A stretch of 64,000 nt of DNA, from NCBI RefSeq assembly GCF_943193045.1, contig NZ_CALPCN010000008.1, positions 16,377-80,376 of the forward strand. Direction: 5' to 3'. The position numbers were made by a program, and so were the translations under genes. This document shows, in pieces, positions 7,938 to 16,567 of the stretch. This DNA comes from Pumilibacter muris. GTDB lineage: Bacteria; Bacillota; Clostridia; Christensenellales; Pumilibacteraceae. The notes beneath the pieces were generated by a model. The model was given only the letters and a program-made list of their open reading frames with translations, was not told where the DNA came from and did no database searches. The stretch's first letter is position 1. Every line of letters begins with the position of its first letter.

Positions 7938-8642
7938 TTATTTTTTCGCTATAAAAGCTATTCTCTCGGTTTTCTCGGTAGGTTTCGTTCTCTTTCCGAA
8001 CGCGTAAACTTTAACGTCTTTAAAGCCCGCCGCCGTCAGAGCGTTTTTCACTTCGTCGGTTTTTAAAATATACTGCGTTTGCGTTTCGCACGTCTTTATA
8101 TATGTTTCGCCGCACGGAGAAAATACCGTAAAATCTATAATAAGCCTGTCTCTTTCTCTGAAATTCCGCCAAATGTACGTTATATCTTGTTTCGTTTCCG
8201 AAAAGGTGTTGCCGGCAAGCACGTTTTTAAGCTTGTATTCGCTGCTTATGTCGAACGCGAACACGCCGCCGCAAGAAAGCAATTCGTAAATTTTTCGAAA
8301 CGCTTTGTTAATATGCGGAACGTAATTATAAACGTCGTTGGCGGCAAGCACAAAATCGAGTTTGTGAAGCGCGGGCGGATTAGAAGCGTCGCCGAGCACA
8401 AATTTTATAACACGCCCCGCTTTCGTCGCTTTTTCGGCGGCTTTGCCAAGCATCCCCGCGCTGCCGTCAACTCCGTAAACTTTGTAGCCTCTGCGCTCTA
8501 ATTCAAGCGTGAGCGCGCCCGTGCCGCACCCCAAATCCATTCCCTCGCCGCGAGGCAAAAAACCGCAATAATAGTCGGCGCGAATAGCCGCGTCGTCCTC
8601 GCCGAAAAGGTCGTAAACTTCGGAAAGCGCGGTATACATCAT
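7938..8642 (-). CDS. class I SAM-dependent methyltransferase
   Basis: This 234-residue protein has the Rossmann-like methyltransferase fold. The SAM-binding motif I reads MDLGCGTGALTLELERRG at about residues 36-53, followed by the acidic motif II VYGVDGS and motif IV DFVLAANDVYNYV. The overall look is the Methyltransf_25/11 group (YodH/UbiE-like small-molecule methyltransferases). The acceptor is unknown. The ATGATG start overlaps the stop of the preceding membrane-protein gene by four bases (ATGA), so the two are translationally coupled. Confidence 0.85.
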   Translation of the reverse strand: MMYTALSEVYDLFGEDDAAIRADYYCGFLPRGEGMDLGCGTGALTLELERRGYKVYGVDGSAGMLGKAAEKATKAGRVIKFVLGDASNPPALHKLDFVLAANDVYNYVPHINKAFRKIYELLSCGGVFAFDISSEYKLKNVLAGNTFSETKQDITYIWRNFRERDRLIIDFTVFSPCGETYIKTCETQTQYILKTDEVKNALTAAGFKDVKVYAFGKRTKPTEKTERIAFIAKK

Positions 8643-9892
8643 TCTTCCGACTTTTCCTTTTCGTCGGCTTGGGCGTTCGCCCCCTCTACCGTCTGTTTAG
8701 AAACGCTTCCAACGCGTTCCGACTCGGCGGGCAAAGCCGCCGGTTCGTCGTCGGGTTCTTCTTCGTATTCGGCGTCTATACTGCGTTTAACCGCCTCTTT
8801 CTCCTGTTCGAGCCTCAATAGGTCGGCGCGAGAGAAACTTGTTGGCAAAGGCGTAAACGTTTCGCCCTCGTCTATGCTCGTAATCTTTTTAGGACGCTTT
8901 TTGGGATTGTTAAAACGTATGTTCTTGTTCTTTCTGTCGCGCTCTTCGGCGGCTTTTTCGTCGGCTTCGGTCTTTTTGTACATGCCGCGATTTTTCACCG
9001 CGCCCTCCACTTTGTCGTTAATAAACTTATCATACGCCCAATGAGCATATACGGTCCACAAAAGGATAATATAAGCGAATCCTATAAACGCAAATATAAG
9101 CAAGCCGAAAATTGAAAGAAAACTCGGCAGCACAATCAAAAGCACTATGGGAATTGCGCTTAAAATAAGCATTATGAGGTTTGTAGGCAACAACGCTATC
9201 GCAAACAAAAAGCTGTTTTTTATAAGAGCCCACATTTTGAGTTTGTAGGTTACCGCCTGAGTGGTTAAAAAGATGAACATACTCAGCAAAAGCACGAATT
9301 GAATAACAGACACCGCTATGCCTATTACTCGCCAAGCTATGTGAATTTCCGTCATGTTGTTATAAATGCCGACGTTCGCCATAACCAAAAACAGCGAAAT
9401 TCCCGCGAACAACGACGAGAACAGGAACGGTAAAAAGTTCATTTTTATGCCGCGAAAGAAATGCCCCGCAACGCTTGTCCCCTCACCCCAAACAAGTCTG
9501 CGCATAACGTAGAACGCGCCGCTAAGCCCCACGCTCGCCACCATTATGCACGGAATAAGTACCAAATAAGTTTGAAGGTCGAACTGAAACGCCCTGCGTT
9601 GCCCCAAAGCTATAACGTCGGTAATTATGGGATAACCTATTCCCACGTTTCCCGAATACGGCAAAAGCGAACCGTCCATTTGCTTTACCATTTGCATTAT
9701 AACAACCCACGCTATTGCGGGCAAACAGAACAACAGCACCAACAAATTGATTTTTACTATTGCGCCGAAGCGGTTGAAGAACACGTCTTTAAAAAGCTGA
9801 AACCGAGTGCCGGGCAACTTGTCGGGCGTGAAGTCGGGCAAATTGTCTTTACCCATTGTAAGTCTGTATATAAGACCTTTTTTTTGCGCCAT
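8639..9892 (-). CDS. multi-pass membrane protein, YesL/DUF624-like
   Basis: This 417-residue protein has about six membrane segments within residues 50-290. It opens with a cytoplasmic stretch and the pattern FKDVFFNRFGAIVKINLLVLL seen in YesL-like (DUF624) proteins of Bacillota. The last 120 residues are cytoplasmic, very acidic and probably disordered. The role of the family is unknown; Bacillus yesL lies beside carbohydrate-use genes. The ATG at 9892 has AAGGAGAAACAA in front. It follows the M20 amidohydrolase by 27 bases and overlaps the methyltransferase start. Confidence 0.65.
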   Translation of the reverse strand: MAQKKGLIYRLTMGKDNLPDFTPDKLPGTRFQLFKDVFFNRFGAIVKINLLVLLFCLPAIAWVVIMQMVKQMDGSLLPYSGNVGIGYPIITDVIALGQRRAFQFDLQTYLVLIPCIMVASVGLSGAFYVMRRLVWGEGTSVAGHFFRGIKMNFLPFLFSSLFAGISLFLVMANVGIYNNMTEIHIAWRVIGIAVSVIQFVLLLSMFIFLTTQAVTYKLKMWALIKNSFLFAIALLPTNLIMLILSAIPIVLLIVLPSFLSIFGLLIFAFIGFAYIILLWTVYAHWAYDKFINDKVEGAVKNRGMYKKTEADEKAAEERDRKNKNIRFNNPKKRPKKITSIDEGETFTPLPTSFSRADLLRLEQEKEAVKRSIDAEYEEEPDDEPAALPAESERVGSVSKQTVEGANAQADEKEKSEE

Positions 9893-9919
9893 TTGTTTCT
9901 CCTTTATTCTTTTAGAAAG

Positions 9920-11005
9920 CTATCGGTCGAAAATCAGCTTTTCGTATATTTCCACGCCCGTAAGAAGCGCGGTTTCGTCGAACCCGAAAGTGTCGCTGTG
10001 CAGCGGCGAAGTGTGCTTATCGTCGCGACACCCGAGCCACAGCATACAGCCGGGAATTTTTTGCAGATAAAACGCGAAATCTTCGGCGGTAAAACGGGGC
10101 TCGCATTCGAGAACGTCGGCAATCTTTCTAACTTTTGCAAGCGACGCGGGATTATTCACAAGCGGAGGATAAACCGCGTTTACCAAAACTTTGTGTTCGG
10201 TGCCGAAAAGGTTGTCGGTCTCCACCAAACGGTTTTCTATCCGCATCATAACCGCATCGAGGTCGGCTCTGTCGAAATACCGCAAAGTGCAATACGCCTT
10301 AGCCGAATCGGCAACAATATTGCGCGCCGTTCCCCCTTCGAGTTTTCCTATATGAAAAACCGTATTTCTTGCTCGGTCGGCATTACATTCGGCGGATTTC
10401 GAATAAAAAGTTACAGCCGCTTTAAGCGCGTCGTTGCCGTCCGAAACGTTTGCGCAGTGGCAACTCTTTCCCATAAAGCTCACGTCGAATTCTGCGGTTC
10501 CCGCAAACATGGCTCCGTCGGTGGAAGCCACTTTGCCTATTTCGAGTTCGGGGCAAAGATGAAAAGCGAAAATTTCGTCTACGCCTTCGAGCGCGCCCAT
10601 ATCGAGCATTTTTTCGGCGCCGCCGTCGCCCTCCTCTCCGAACTGAAACACAAGCCGCACGTTTGTTTTGGGTCGGCGAACCGAAAGCATATCGGCAACG
10701 CACAAAAGCATAGCGGTGTGCCCGTCGTGCCCGCAAGCGTGCATATTGTTTCCGTCGGCTTTAAACGGGCAGTCCGATTTCTCCGTTATGGGAAGCGCGT
10801 CTATATCGCAACGAAGCGCTACGGTTACCGAGCCGTCGTCGCCTTTAACGTCGCACACAACGCCCGTGCCGTACTTGCGGAACTTGTGCTTCATTCTGCC
10901 GAGCTCGTTCGCTATAAATTCGCTCGTTTTAAACTCGCACTCGCTCAGTTCGGGAATTTTATGAAGCGCTCTTCGCACGTTTGTGAGGTAGTCGATATTT
11001 CCCAT
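9920..11005 (-). CDS. M20-family amidohydrolase (N-acyl amino acid / N-acetyl-diaminopimelate deacylase type)
   Basis: This 361-residue zinc or cobalt peptidase of the M20D group hydrolyses N-acyl amino acids. The metal site is visible as MHACGHDGHT, GEEGDGGAEKM (catalytic glutamates), FHLCP and the C-terminal LHSDTFGFDE; the internal lid/dimerisation domain lies between. The substrate is unresolved. The divergent lysine operon makes N-acetyl-LL-diaminopimelate deacetylase a reasonable guess, but general hippurate-type hydrolases look the same. The start ATG 11005 lies six bases from a TATAAT and has no ribosome binding site; a longer TTG frame (11056) would begin upstream of the -35. It is the first gene of the leftward cluster. 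Confidence 0.85.
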   Translation of the reverse strand: MGNIDYLTNVRRALHKIPELSECEFKTSEFIANELGRMKHKFRKYGTGVVCDVKGDDGSVTVALRCDIDALPITEKSDCPFKADGNNMHACGHDGHTAMLLCVADMLSVRRPKTNVRLVFQFGEEGDGGAEKMLDMGALEGVDEIFAFHLCPELEIGKVASTDGAMFAGTAEFDVSFMGKSCHCANVSDGNDALKAAVTFYSKSAECNADRARNTVFHIGKLEGGTARNIVADSAKAYCTLRYFDRADLDAVMMRIENRLVETDNLFGTEHKVLVNAVYPPLVNNPASLAKVRKIADVLECEPRFTAEDFAFYLQKIPGCMLWLGCRDDKHTSPLHSDTFGFDETALLTGVEIYEKLIFDR

Positions 11006-11011
11006 AGTAAG

Positions 11012-11040
11012 ATTATATACTATATCACACGATTTTTCAA
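11012..11040 (-). promoter_or_regulatory. promoter of the M20 gene cluster, leaderless geometry
   Basis: On the minus strand TTGAAA (11040-11035), a 17-base spacer and TATAAT (11017-11012) lead to an ATG only six bases after the -10. The expected start point, seven bases past the -10, is 11005, the A of the ATG. There is no Shine-Dalgarno sequence. Confidence 0.75.
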
Positions 11041-11079
11041 TCAAAAACGACGACAAAATGAAATAAATGTTTTAAGCGA

Positions 11080-11108
11080 TTGACTTTTATGCTCTCTTAT
11101 GGTATTAT
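11080..11108 (+). promoter_or_regulatory. promoter of the lysine riboswitch and asd-dapA-dapB
   Basis: TTGACT (11080-11085), a 17-base spacer and TATTAT (11103-11108). Transcription would start near 11115, at the 5' side of the riboswitch P1 helix. The promoter is back-to-back with that of the M20 cluster. Confidence 0.8.
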
Positions 11109-11110
11109 AC

Positions 11111-11292
11111 GGGTGTTAATGAGGAGCGTAGAGCAAGAGTAACAAGAAGTTACCGTTACCGCAACGGGCTTGCGAAAGGGTGTCTACGCCGAAGCGAAAG
11201 CCGCTAAGCGGAAAAGGCGGCGTTCGTTGGGTGCGCGGGATAACACTACGCAACTGTCGCGGGCGAATTGCCTTGCGGAGCACATTAACCGA
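11111..11292 (+). ncRNA. lysine riboswitch (L box) aptamer
   Basis: The leader carries the conserved lysine-riboswitch blocks in order: GAGGAGCG with GCAAGAGTAAC (11121-11143), GAAAGGGTGTC then ACGCCGAAGCGAAAGCCGC near 11175-11205, GTGCGCGGGATAACACTACG, and CCTTGCGGAGCAC near the 3' end. P1 closes perfectly between GTTAAT (11114-11119) and ATTAAC (11284-11289). By analogy with Bacillus lysC, lysine binding stabilises P1 and allows the terminator at 11319-11344 to form, switching off asd-dapA-dapB. Confidence 0.92.
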
Positions 11293-11318
11293 GTCGGATT
11301 TGCGAAAATCGTGTGTAC

Positions 11319-11344
11319 GGCGGCGGTTATTGTGCCGCCTTTTG
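11319..11344 (+). terminator. riboswitch-controlled attenuator terminator
   Basis: GGCGGC (11319-11324) pairs with GCCGCC (11334-11339) over a nine-base loop and is followed by TTTT. It lies 27 bases after the lysine aptamer and 60 bases before asd, where the expression platform should be. Confidence 0.85.
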
Positions 11345-11405
11345 TTATTTCCGAACCGAAAGTAACATACGCGAAACGCTTAACATATAAAAAAGGAGAA
11401 TAAGA

Positions 11406-12401
11406 ATGAAACAGTATACTGTGGCTGTAGTAGGCGCAACCGGAATGGTGGGCAGAAAAATGCTTCAAGTGCTCGAAGAACGCAAAGTTCCCGTAATAGA
11501 ACTTGTGCCTTTCGCGTCGAAAAGAAGCGCGGGCGGAAAAATAAAATTCAACGGCAAAGAATTCGAAATCGTAGAACTCACCGAAGAAAACGTGCGCGCG
11601 CGCAAGATAGACTTCGCACTCTTTTCCGCAGGCGCGTCGGTTAGCAAACAATTCGCTCCGATATTTGCCGAATGCGGCGCAGTTGTAATCGACAATTCCA
11701 GCCAGTGGCGCATGGAACCGAATATTCCGCTCGTTGTGCCCGAAGTTAATCCTCACGCCATAAAAAAAGAAAGCGGCATCATAGCAAACCCCAACTGCTC
11801 AACAATTCAAGCGGTTGTCGCTCTCGCTCCCCTTCACCGCAAATTCGGAATAAAACGCATTGTATATTCCACCTATCAAGCGGTTTCGGGCGCGGGGTTG
11901 AGCGGCTATAACGATTTGGCGGACGGCATAAACGGCGCGGCACCAAAAAAATTCCCGCTCCCCATTTTCGGGAACGTGCTGCCGCACATAGACGTTTTTC
12001 TTCCGAACGGCTACACAAAAGAAGAAGAAAAAATGATAAACGAAACGCGCAAAATACTCGGCGACCAAACGCTTCGCATAACCGCAACAACTGTGCGGGT
12101 ACCCGTGTATTACGGACACAGCGAAAGCATAAACATAGAATTCAAAACACCCGTAACGGCAAAGCAAGTGCGCGAGGCGCTTGAAAACACGAAAGGCATA
12201 GTTGTGATGGACGACACCGAAAAAGGCGTTTACCCCACTCCGCGAGAACTTGCCGACCGCGACGAAGTTTTCGTAGGCAGAATACGCCAAGACGAAAGCG
12301 TTGAAAGCGGCGTAAACCTTTGGGTTGTTGCCGACAACATACGAAAAGGCGCCGCAACCAACGCGGTGCAAATTTTGGAACACATAATCGCAGAACGTTA
12401 A
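11406..12401 (+). CDS. asd: aspartate-semialdehyde dehydrogenase
   Basis: It reduces beta-aspartyl phosphate to aspartate-semialdehyde with NADPH, the branch point to lysine/diaminopimelate, threonine and methionine. It has 331 residues, usual for the family. The N-terminal Rossmann motif VVGATGMVGRKML is at residues 8-20, the catalytic cysteine is Cys131 in NPNCSTIQ, and the dimerisation/catalytic domain includes VSGAGLSGY. The ATG has AAAGGAG upstream. It is the first gene of the riboswitch-controlled asd-dapA-dapB operon, so its expression should fall when lysine is plentiful. That fits a main role in lysine and cell-wall diaminopimelate supply. Confidence 0.96.
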   Translation: MKQYTVAVVGATGMVGRKMLQVLEERKVPVIELVPFASKRSAGGKIKFNGKEFEIVELTEENVRARKIDFALFSAGASVSKQFAPIFAECGAVVIDNSSQWRMEPNIPLVVPEVNPHAIKKESGIIANPNCSTIQAVVALAPLHRKFGIKRIVYSTYQAVSGAGLSGYNDLADGINGAAPKKFPLPIFGNVLPHIDVFLPNGYTKEEEKMINETRKILGDQTLRITATTVRVPVYYGHSESINIEFKTPVTAKQVREALENTKGIVVMDDTEKGVYPTPRELADRDEVFVGRIRQDESVESGVNLWVVADNIRKGAATNAVQILEHIIAER

Positions 12402-12475
12402 ATATTAAACCGCATTCGCGGGCGTGTGCCGCGAAAAACGCGCCAAACGGCGCTATAAATTCAGGGAGGCAAACA

Positions 12476-13360
12476 ATGTCTTTATTCAACGGTTGCGGCG
12501 TGGCTCTCGTTACGCCGTTCGACAAAAACGGCAATGTGGATTTCGAAACTCTCGACTGCCTTTTAACCCACGTTATACAAGGCGGAGTGAACGCGCTGTT
12601 CGCGTGCGGAACTACGGGCGAACCGAGCACAATGACAAAAGAAGAACGCGAGGCGGTGATTTCCGCTTGCGTTAAAAAGGCTAACAAAAAAATACCCGTA
12701 TTCGCGGGAAGCGGCGCCAACAACACCGCCGAAGCTGTGGCTTTTTCGCGCAGGTGCGAAGATTTGGGAGCGGACGGACTTTTGGTAGTTACTCCCTACT
12801 ACAACAAGTGCACTCAAAACGGCGCCGTTCTGCACTATAAAGCGATTTCCGACAACGTGCATATTCCCGTTATAGCCTATAACGTTCCCACTCGAACGGG
12901 ATTTAATTTGCAACCCGAAACAATAGCCCGACTCGGCGACCTTAAAAACGTGCGAGGCATCAAAGAAGCGAGCGGCGACATAGACCAAGTTCTTGAAGTG
13001 GCAAGACTCACGGCGGGAAAAATGGATTTTTACAGCGGCGACGACAGCTTAACCGTTCCCGCTATGTCGCTCGGCGCAAAAGGCGTTATAAGCGTTGCGG
13101 CGAACGTAATTCCCAAAGAAATGAGCGAACTTACCAAGCTGTGCGAACAAAACAAATACGCCGAAGCGGCGACGCTCGGATTTAAAATAAATCCGTTCGT
13201 TAAAAAGTTGTTTTGCGAGGTGAACCCCATTCCCTGCAAAAAAGCGTTGCAACTAATGGGAATAAACGTTGGCGCTCCCCGACTTCCGCTGACCGAACTC
13301 GAACCCGCGCACACAGAAGCGCTCGCCGACGAGATGAAAAAACTGAAACTTATTAAATAA
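12476..13360 (+). CDS. dapA: 4-hydroxy-tetrahydrodipicolinate synthase
   Basis: It condenses pyruvate with aspartate-semialdehyde, the first committed step of lysine and diaminopimelate synthesis, as a cytoplasmic (beta/alpha)8-barrel tetramer. It has 294 residues. The Schiff-base lysine is Lys163 in GIKEASGD, the proton-relay tyrosines are Tyr135 in YNVPTRTG and Tyr109, and the TTGEPST loop is at residues 46-52. The start is ATG 12476, preceded by GGGAGG; the frame stays open further upstream but overlaps asd and is not part of the protein. It lies 74 bases after asd. Confidence 0.96.
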   Translation: MSLFNGCGVALVTPFDKNGNVDFETLDCLLTHVIQGGVNALFACGTTGEPSTMTKEEREAVISACVKKANKKIPVFAGSGANNTAEAVAFSRRCEDLGADGLLVVTPYYNKCTQNGAVLHYKAISDNVHIPVIAYNVPTRTGFNLQPETIARLGDLKNVRGIKEASGDIDQVLEVARLTAGKMDFYSGDDSLTVPAMSLGAKGVISVAANVIPKEMSELTKLCEQNKYAEAATLGFKINPFVKKLFCEVNPIPCKKALQLMGINVGAPRLPLTELEPAHTEALADEMKKLKLIK

Positions 13361-13445
13361 CTTTTTTATAAGCGAACTGTTGCGACAACTATTTAAGTTA
13401 CAAAGCGCGCGTTTAAGAAACGCGTTACAACAAGGAGAAATTAAA

Positions 13446-14186
13446 ATGAATGTGTTCATTGTGGGCATTAGCGGAAAAATGGGAAAGGTTATTTGCGAAC
13501 GCGCCGCCGAATTCGGAATATCGGTTTCGGGCGGACTCGACAGAGTTGCGGAAGGCAAGTTCCCCGTTTTCGACTCCGCAAAAGACGTAAACGTGCCCGT
13601 AGACGCCGTTATAGACTTTTCACGCCCCGAAACGCTCCCCGAAGTAATTGCGCTCGCAAAACGTTTTAATTGCCACTGCGTGCTTGCCACGACGGGATAC
13701 GATAAAAAGCAAGAAGAGCAAATCGAAAAACTTTCCGAACTCGTGCCTGTGTTCAAATCCGAGAACATGAGCGTGGGAGTGAACGCGCTTTCTATGCTTG
13801 CCGAAAAAGCCGCCGAAGTTTTAAAAGATTTCGACATTGAATTAGTTGAAAAACATCATAACCAAAAAGCCGACGCGCCGAGCGGCACGGCAAAGCTTTT
13901 ATGCCGAGCGATTGAGCGCGGAATAAACTATACGCCCAACTACCTTTACGGACGCGAAGGCAATGTGGGAAAACGTAAAAAAGGTGAAATCGGTGTTCAC
14001 GCTGTGCGAGGCGGCACAATCGTCGGAGAACACGAAATAGCGTTTTGCGGCGCCGACGAGGTTGTAACCCTTTCCCACTCCGCACTTTCGCGCAAAATAT
14101 TTGCCGACGGCGCACTGCGTGCGGCTCTGTGGTTGTCGGGAAAGAAACCCGCAATGTACGACATGCGCGATATGCTCAACCTATAA
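13446..14186 (+). CDS. dapB: 4-hydroxy-tetrahydrodipicolinate reductase
   Basis: It reduces the DapA product to tetrahydrodipicolinate with NAD(P)H. It has 246 residues, on the short side but normal for Bacillota. The nucleotide-binding motif VGISGKMGK is at residues 6-14, and the family signature ELVEKHHNQKADAPSGTAK at 132-150 contains the catalytic His137-His138 and Lys141. The start at 13446 has AAGGAG upstream. It is the last gene of the operon and is followed by a bidirectional terminator. The later steps of the pathway are not in this window. Confidence 0.96.
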   Translation: MNVFIVGISGKMGKVICERAAEFGISVSGGLDRVAEGKFPVFDSAKDVNVPVDAVIDFSRPETLPEVIALAKRFNCHCVLATTGYDKKQEEQIEKLSELVPVFKSENMSVGVNALSMLAEKAAEVLKDFDIELVEKHHNQKADAPSGTAKLLCRAIERGINYTPNYLYGREGNVGKRKKGEIGVHAVRGGTIVGEHEIAFCGADEVVTLSHSALSRKIFADGALRAALWLSGKKPAMYDMRDMLNL

Positions 14187-14219
14187 TAAAAAAATAAATA
14201 ATAACCTCTTTCAAACATA

Positions 14220-14256
14220 AAAAAGTTCTCGGTAAAAACAACCGAGAACTTTTTTT
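14220..14256. terminator. bidirectional intrinsic terminator between dapB and the surface-protein operon
   Basis: AGTTCTCGGT and ACCGAGAACT form a ten-base stem with a seven-base loop, flanked by A runs on the left and seven T on the right. It works in both directions, for dapB and for the leftward gene ending at 14267. Confidence 0.93.
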
Positions 14257-14266
14257 ATAAACTAAT

Positions 14267-16567
14267 TTAATTTTCCTTATCGGTATTCTCGACTTCGCCG
14301 ACGTCGGCAAGCTTCCGTTCTTCGGATTCGCCTGTTTCGTCAAGCGCTGCAGCAACCTGCGCCGCCGCTTCGTCTATCTGCTCTTGCGGAATAACCATAG
14401 CCGCCGATTCGCCTTCTTTAAACTCCTCAGCTTTTTTCTTAGCTTTCTTTTTGGCGGACGCTTTGTCTTTTTGAACGCTTGGCGCGTAAGGCTCGCCTTG
14501 CACAACGCGTATCAATCCTTTGCGAACGAGCGCGTCGGTAGACTTATACGGCACAGCGTAGTCTTCGGGTTCCCTGTCGGTTTTTTCCGCTCCGAACTCT
14601 TTCATTAAGCCGTCTATAATGTGTTTAGCGTATCCCATTTTTCTGTCGCTCTTTATGCGGTACAAAAGCGGGAACTTGTTGTTCGGGTTCTTTTGCGATA
14701 AGTCTTCGCCGCGATATTTTGTGTCGGAATAAACCGACGGGTCGGCGGCAAGATAGAGACAAAGCGTTTTTCCGCGCACCGCTATGCTCGCAACGTTGTT
14801 CTTACCCACTCTGTAAGTTTCGCGCTTCCAAGTGTTTCGCACTTTCGCATCGGAATACGATAGCAAATGATTTTTAAGCTCGGAATAGCGCGATTTCAAA
14901 AGGTCGTCAGACTGAATTATGCGCGCGGTGAAACTTCGGTTGTAATGTATTCCTTTTGCCGCAGCCTCCGCCTCTTCCGCTTCGAAGTTAGGAAGCGCGT
15001 CGCCCACAATTCTAATAAGGTCTCTACGCACAAGAACTTCGGTAGACTTATAAACGGGTTTAAAGTCGGCGGCTTTGTAGTCGGAAAGTTTCTTTATTCC
15101 GCGCTCCGCCATCATAGCGTCGATAAGTTCTTTCGCATACCCCATTCGGCGGTCGCTCTTTAATTTGAACATTAGCGGAAGTTTTGCGTTTTTGCTTTTC
15201 AGCGACAAATCTTCAACCTTGTATTTGGTGTTTTCATACTTTTTGGGGTCGGATGCCAAAAAGAGGCAAAGCGTTTTTCCGCGCACCGTAAAGCATGCCG
15301 CGTTAGATTTTCCGACGCGGAAAGACTCTCGGCGCCAGCTTGTGCGGCTCGTTACGCCTTTATATGCAAGCAAATAGTTTTTAAGCTCCGAATAACGCGC
15401 TTTAAGGTCGTCGTTCGACTGAATAACGCGCGCCGAAAAACTGCGGTTATAACGCACAACGGTACCTTCGGGGGTGAGCATTTCTTCAAGCTCGTCGCCG
15501 TCTTCGTCCACCGTGAAAGTTATGTCGGAATCAAAAGCGACGGTAACGTCGTCGATTGTTTCGAACTCTTCGTCGGCGACGGTTATTCCCTCGTCGGTTT
15601 CTTCGTCTTCAACAACGATTACCGCTTCGGGTCGAGACACATCGACGCCTTCGGGAACTTCGCCGAGCACTATTATTCTAAGGTTGCCCGCCAAATACAT
15701 ATCGTCGCGGCTTTGTTCTTCGAGGTCGTATTCCTTAGCAACAACTTCGCCCTTAGTAGCCGCGTCCGCTTCGGCAAGTTTTTCGAAAAGATATTTCGCG
15801 TATTCGAACTTGCGCGACGAAGTGAAACGCATAAGCATAGGCGTTTTTTCAAAGCGCTTGATTGCCGACATATCTTCGCCGTGATACTTAGTTTCGGCAT
15901 AGTCGGCGGGGTTCAATGCGAACGCCACGCAAAGCTTTTTCCCTCTGAACAACAACATAGCCAAAGTTTTGCGTCCTTTGTAAACGCGTTGCCCGCGAAA
16001 ACTGCCTTTTATTTTAACCCCTTTATACGCCGAAAGCTCGTTCACGAAATCGACGTAGAAATTCTTTGTTTCGGCGTCGGAATTGCGAAGTTTCGCTTCG
16101 AATCCGTAAGAATATCTAACGTAATACCTTTTGTCGTCGTATTCCTCGCCCATAAATCCGAGCGATTCGCGCGTGCCCGGCGCCATATCTGCAACGGCGA
16201 GAATTTCCACTCCGAGCGGCTCGCTCTCGTCGTCTTCCTCGTCGTCAACCGACGCGGCTGCCGCAACGGCTACTTCGGGCGGCACAAGTTGCCCTCCCGC
16301 CTGCAATCCTGCCGCAATTTCCCAAAGCGGATATGTGCGAGCCTCCACTTCGCCGCCCGCCTTTATGTATTCGAGACGAGCCATAAGTTCCTCGCGCCGA
16401 GCTTGAAGCGAGCTGTCTTGCAAGCGGTGCACACCTCTGCGCGCGAAGATAAACGCAACAGCCGCGTTTGCGGCAATGAGAGCCGCCAAAACTACGGCAA
16501 GCGTTATCGTTACGGTTAATTGAGCGGGCGAAAATATGGAAGCGCCTATAAGAGTCAACGTTTTCAT
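14267..16567 (-). CDS. membrane-anchored protein with three copies of a ~150-residue domain, function unknown
   Basis: This 766-residue protein has one N-terminal membrane segment (about 17-41) followed by ARRGVHR, which by the positive-inside rule puts the long C-terminal part in the cytoplasm. Three homologous units follow at about 149-303, 371-522 and 541-695. Each has the order Y-x-x-SF-A-(R/K), Y-(S/V)-(E/D)-(L/F)-K-x-(L/E)-L-(L/S)-(A/S)Y, a (V/F)RGK(T/K)LC block, a D(P)xxYxxTKY block, and a YAK helix near the end. Copies 2 and 3 are much closer to each other than to copy 1. Acidic linkers and a Lys/Ala-rich tail separate and follow them. The ATG overlaps the stop of the giant surface-protein gene (ATGA), with GGAGGG inside that gene, so the two are coupled. 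I do not recognise a characterised family. Confidence 0.75.
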   Translation of the reverse strand: MKTLTLIGASIFSPAQLTVTITLAVVLAALIAANAAVAFIFARRGVHRLQDSSLQARREELMARLEYIKAGGEVEARTYPLWEIAAGLQAGGQLVPPEVAVAAAASVDDEEDDESEPLGVEILAVADMAPGTRESLGFMGEEYDDKRYYVRYSYGFEAKLRNSDAETKNFYVDFVNELSAYKGVKIKGSFRGQRVYKGRKTLAMLLFRGKKLCVAFALNPADYAETKYHGEDMSAIKRFEKTPMLMRFTSSRKFEYAKYLFEKLAEADAATKGEVVAKEYDLEEQSRDDMYLAGNLRIIVLGEVPEGVDVSRPEAVIVVEDEETDEGITVADEEFETIDDVTVAFDSDITFTVDEDGDELEEMLTPEGTVVRYNRSFSARVIQSNDDLKARYSELKNYLLAYKGVTSRTSWRRESFRVGKSNAACFTVRGKTLCLFLASDPKKYENTKYKVEDLSLKSKNAKLPLMFKLKSDRRMGYAKELIDAMMAERGIKKLSDYKAADFKPVYKSTEVLVRRDLIRIVGDALPNFEAEEAEAAAKGIHYNRSFTARIIQSDDLLKSRYSELKNHLLSYSDAKVRNTWKRETYRVGKNNVASIAVRGKTLCLYLAADPSVYSDTKYRGEDLSQKNPNNKFPLLYRIKSDRKMGYAKHIIDGLMKEFGAEKTDREPEDYAVPYKSTDALVRKGLIRVVQGEPYAPSVQKDKASAKKKAKKKAEEFKEGESAAMVIPQEQIDEAAAQVAAALDETGESEERKLADVGEVENTDKEN

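Noticed and set aside
11003..11056. TTG start at 11056 for the M20 gene
   Set aside because: It lies upstream of the -35 TTGAAA of the gene's promoter and would not be in the transcript.
9461..11083. 540-residue plus-strand open frame over the YesL-like and M20 genes
   Set aside because: It is antisense to two well-supported genes, has no ribosome binding site, and its product is rich in H, R and Y with no domain.
11057..11405. T-box or short peptide gene in the asd leader
   Set aside because: The sequence matches the blocks and P1 pairing of a lysine riboswitch; no T-box sequence (TGGNACCGCG) and no ribosome binding site for the short frames is present.
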